From the NCBI GenBank assembly GCA_021786135.1, contig JAJYNV010000016.1, forward strand, positions 1-5,697: a stretch of 5,697 bases of DNA. The letters are read 5' to 3'. Positions 5,223 to 5,697 of this stretch are shown one piece after another. Source of the DNA: Bacillota bacterium (GTDB taxonomy: Bacteria > Bacillota > Sulfobacillia > JAJZYS01 > JAJYTV01). The notes below the pieces were generated by a model that saw only the letters and a program-made list of their open reading frames with translations, ran no database searches and had not been told where the DNA came from. The position numbers and the translations under genes are program-made. Each line of letters starts with the position of its first letter. The stretch's first letter is position 1.

Positions 5223-5697
5223 ATGGATCAGAGACCGTTCCCGGATCTGCCCGATCTCACCTCCGACGAGAACCGTGAGGTCGAGTTGGAACACCGTGAC
5301 CTGCCCGCACACCAAGGCGACGACGTGGACGAGGTGCTCGGTGGCCGGCCGCTATCGGCAGAGGACAGCGAAGAAGACGCGCAGGAAGAGCCCGATGCCG
5401 AGGGCCTCGACGATCAGCTCGATCTCAGCGTTCCCGATGGCATCGCTCTCGACGACCCGGTGCGCATGTACCTCAAGGAGATCGGCCGCGTGCCTCTCCT
5501 GAATGCGCAGCAGGAGGTCGATCTGGCGCAACGCATCGAGCAGGGCGACGAATCGGCCGCCAAGCAACTGGCGGAAGCAAACCTGCGCCTCGTCGTCAGC
5601 ATCGCGCGGCGCTATGTCGGTCGCGGCATGCATTTCCTGGACCTGATCCAGGAGGGCAACCTCGGTCTCATGAAGGCCGTCGAGAAATTCGACTACC
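5223..5697 (+). CDS. Sigma-70 family RNA polymerase sigma factor, RpoD/SigA-like, N-terminal part
   Basis: The first 158 residues of a primary-type (group 1 or 2) sigma factor that directs RNA polymerase to promoters; the gene runs off the window end. Residues 1-76 are a strongly acidic tail (Asp/Glu-rich at 33-68) without a recognisable region 1.1. Region 1.2 is LDDPVRMYLKEIGRVPLL (76-93), followed by AQQEVDLAQRIEQGD (95-109). Region 2.1-2.2 then begins at once: AEANLRLVVSIARRYVGRG (117-135), FLDLIQEGNLGLMKAVEKF (138-156), the core-polymerase-binding segment. The large non-conserved insert that proteobacterial RpoD carries between 1.2 and 2.1 is absent, so this is more likely an accessory group 2 factor than the housekeeping one. 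The start ATG 5223 has only a weak GAAGG 13 bases ahead; an in-frame GTG at 5181 is an alternative. Confidence 0.92.
   Translation, partial: MDQRPFPDLPDLTSDENREVELEHRDLPAHQGDDVDEVLGGRPLSAEDSEEDAQEEPDAEGLDDQLDLSVPDGIALDDPVRMYLKEIGRVPLLNAQQEVDLAQRIEQGDESAAKQLAEANLRLVVSIARRYVGRGMHFLDLIQEGNLGLMKAVEKFDY

Overview
The window is GC-rich, with strong G/C preference at third codon positions. It reads like an alphaproteobacterial chromosome, perhaps of Methylobacterium/Microvirga type. That placement is inferred from composition and gene style; no rRNA or other firm phylogenetic marker is present. All functional calls rest on motifs read by eye, without a database search.

Layout: (1) 28-651, minus strand: a RimJ-like GNAT N-acetyltransferase with a clear ribosome binding site. 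(2) 652-777: the divergent gap. (3) about 778-2079, plus strand: a 12-helix MFS exporter of the DHA3/MFS_3 type. It has no ATG, GTG or TTG start anywhere near its first helix, and CTG 778 is the best candidate. (4) 2080-2876: about 800 bases without a conventional gene. This stretch holds a terminator-like hairpin, two small hydrophobic reading frames on the minus strand (2461-2589 and 2335-2461) that meet at TAATG, a 29-base inverted repeat at 2586-2614, and an AT-rich leader with a 12-base palindrome and tandem TTCCCTT repeats before the next gene. (5) 2877-3734, plus strand: a MIP-family channel whose first NPA box reads Asp-Pro-Val. (6) 3765-4784, plus strand: a GalM-type aldose 1-epimerase, 30 bases behind the channel and probably in the same transcript. 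(7) 4785-5222: a non-coding leader with a sigma-70-like promoter. (8) 5223 to the window end, plus strand: the start of a sigma-70 factor that passes straight from region 1.2 to region 2.1, as in group 2 or SigA/RpoS-type factors and unlike the usual proteobacterial RpoD.

The genes do not form one pathway. The channel and epimerase may form a small solute or sugar-handling operon; the exporter, acetyltransferase and accessory sigma factor look like independent units. I found no CRISPR array, tRNA, rRNA, transposase or phage gene. The observations most worth checking are the paired small membrane ORFs with the adjoining inverted repeat, the altered first NPA box, the missing MFS start codon, and the compact extra sigma factor.
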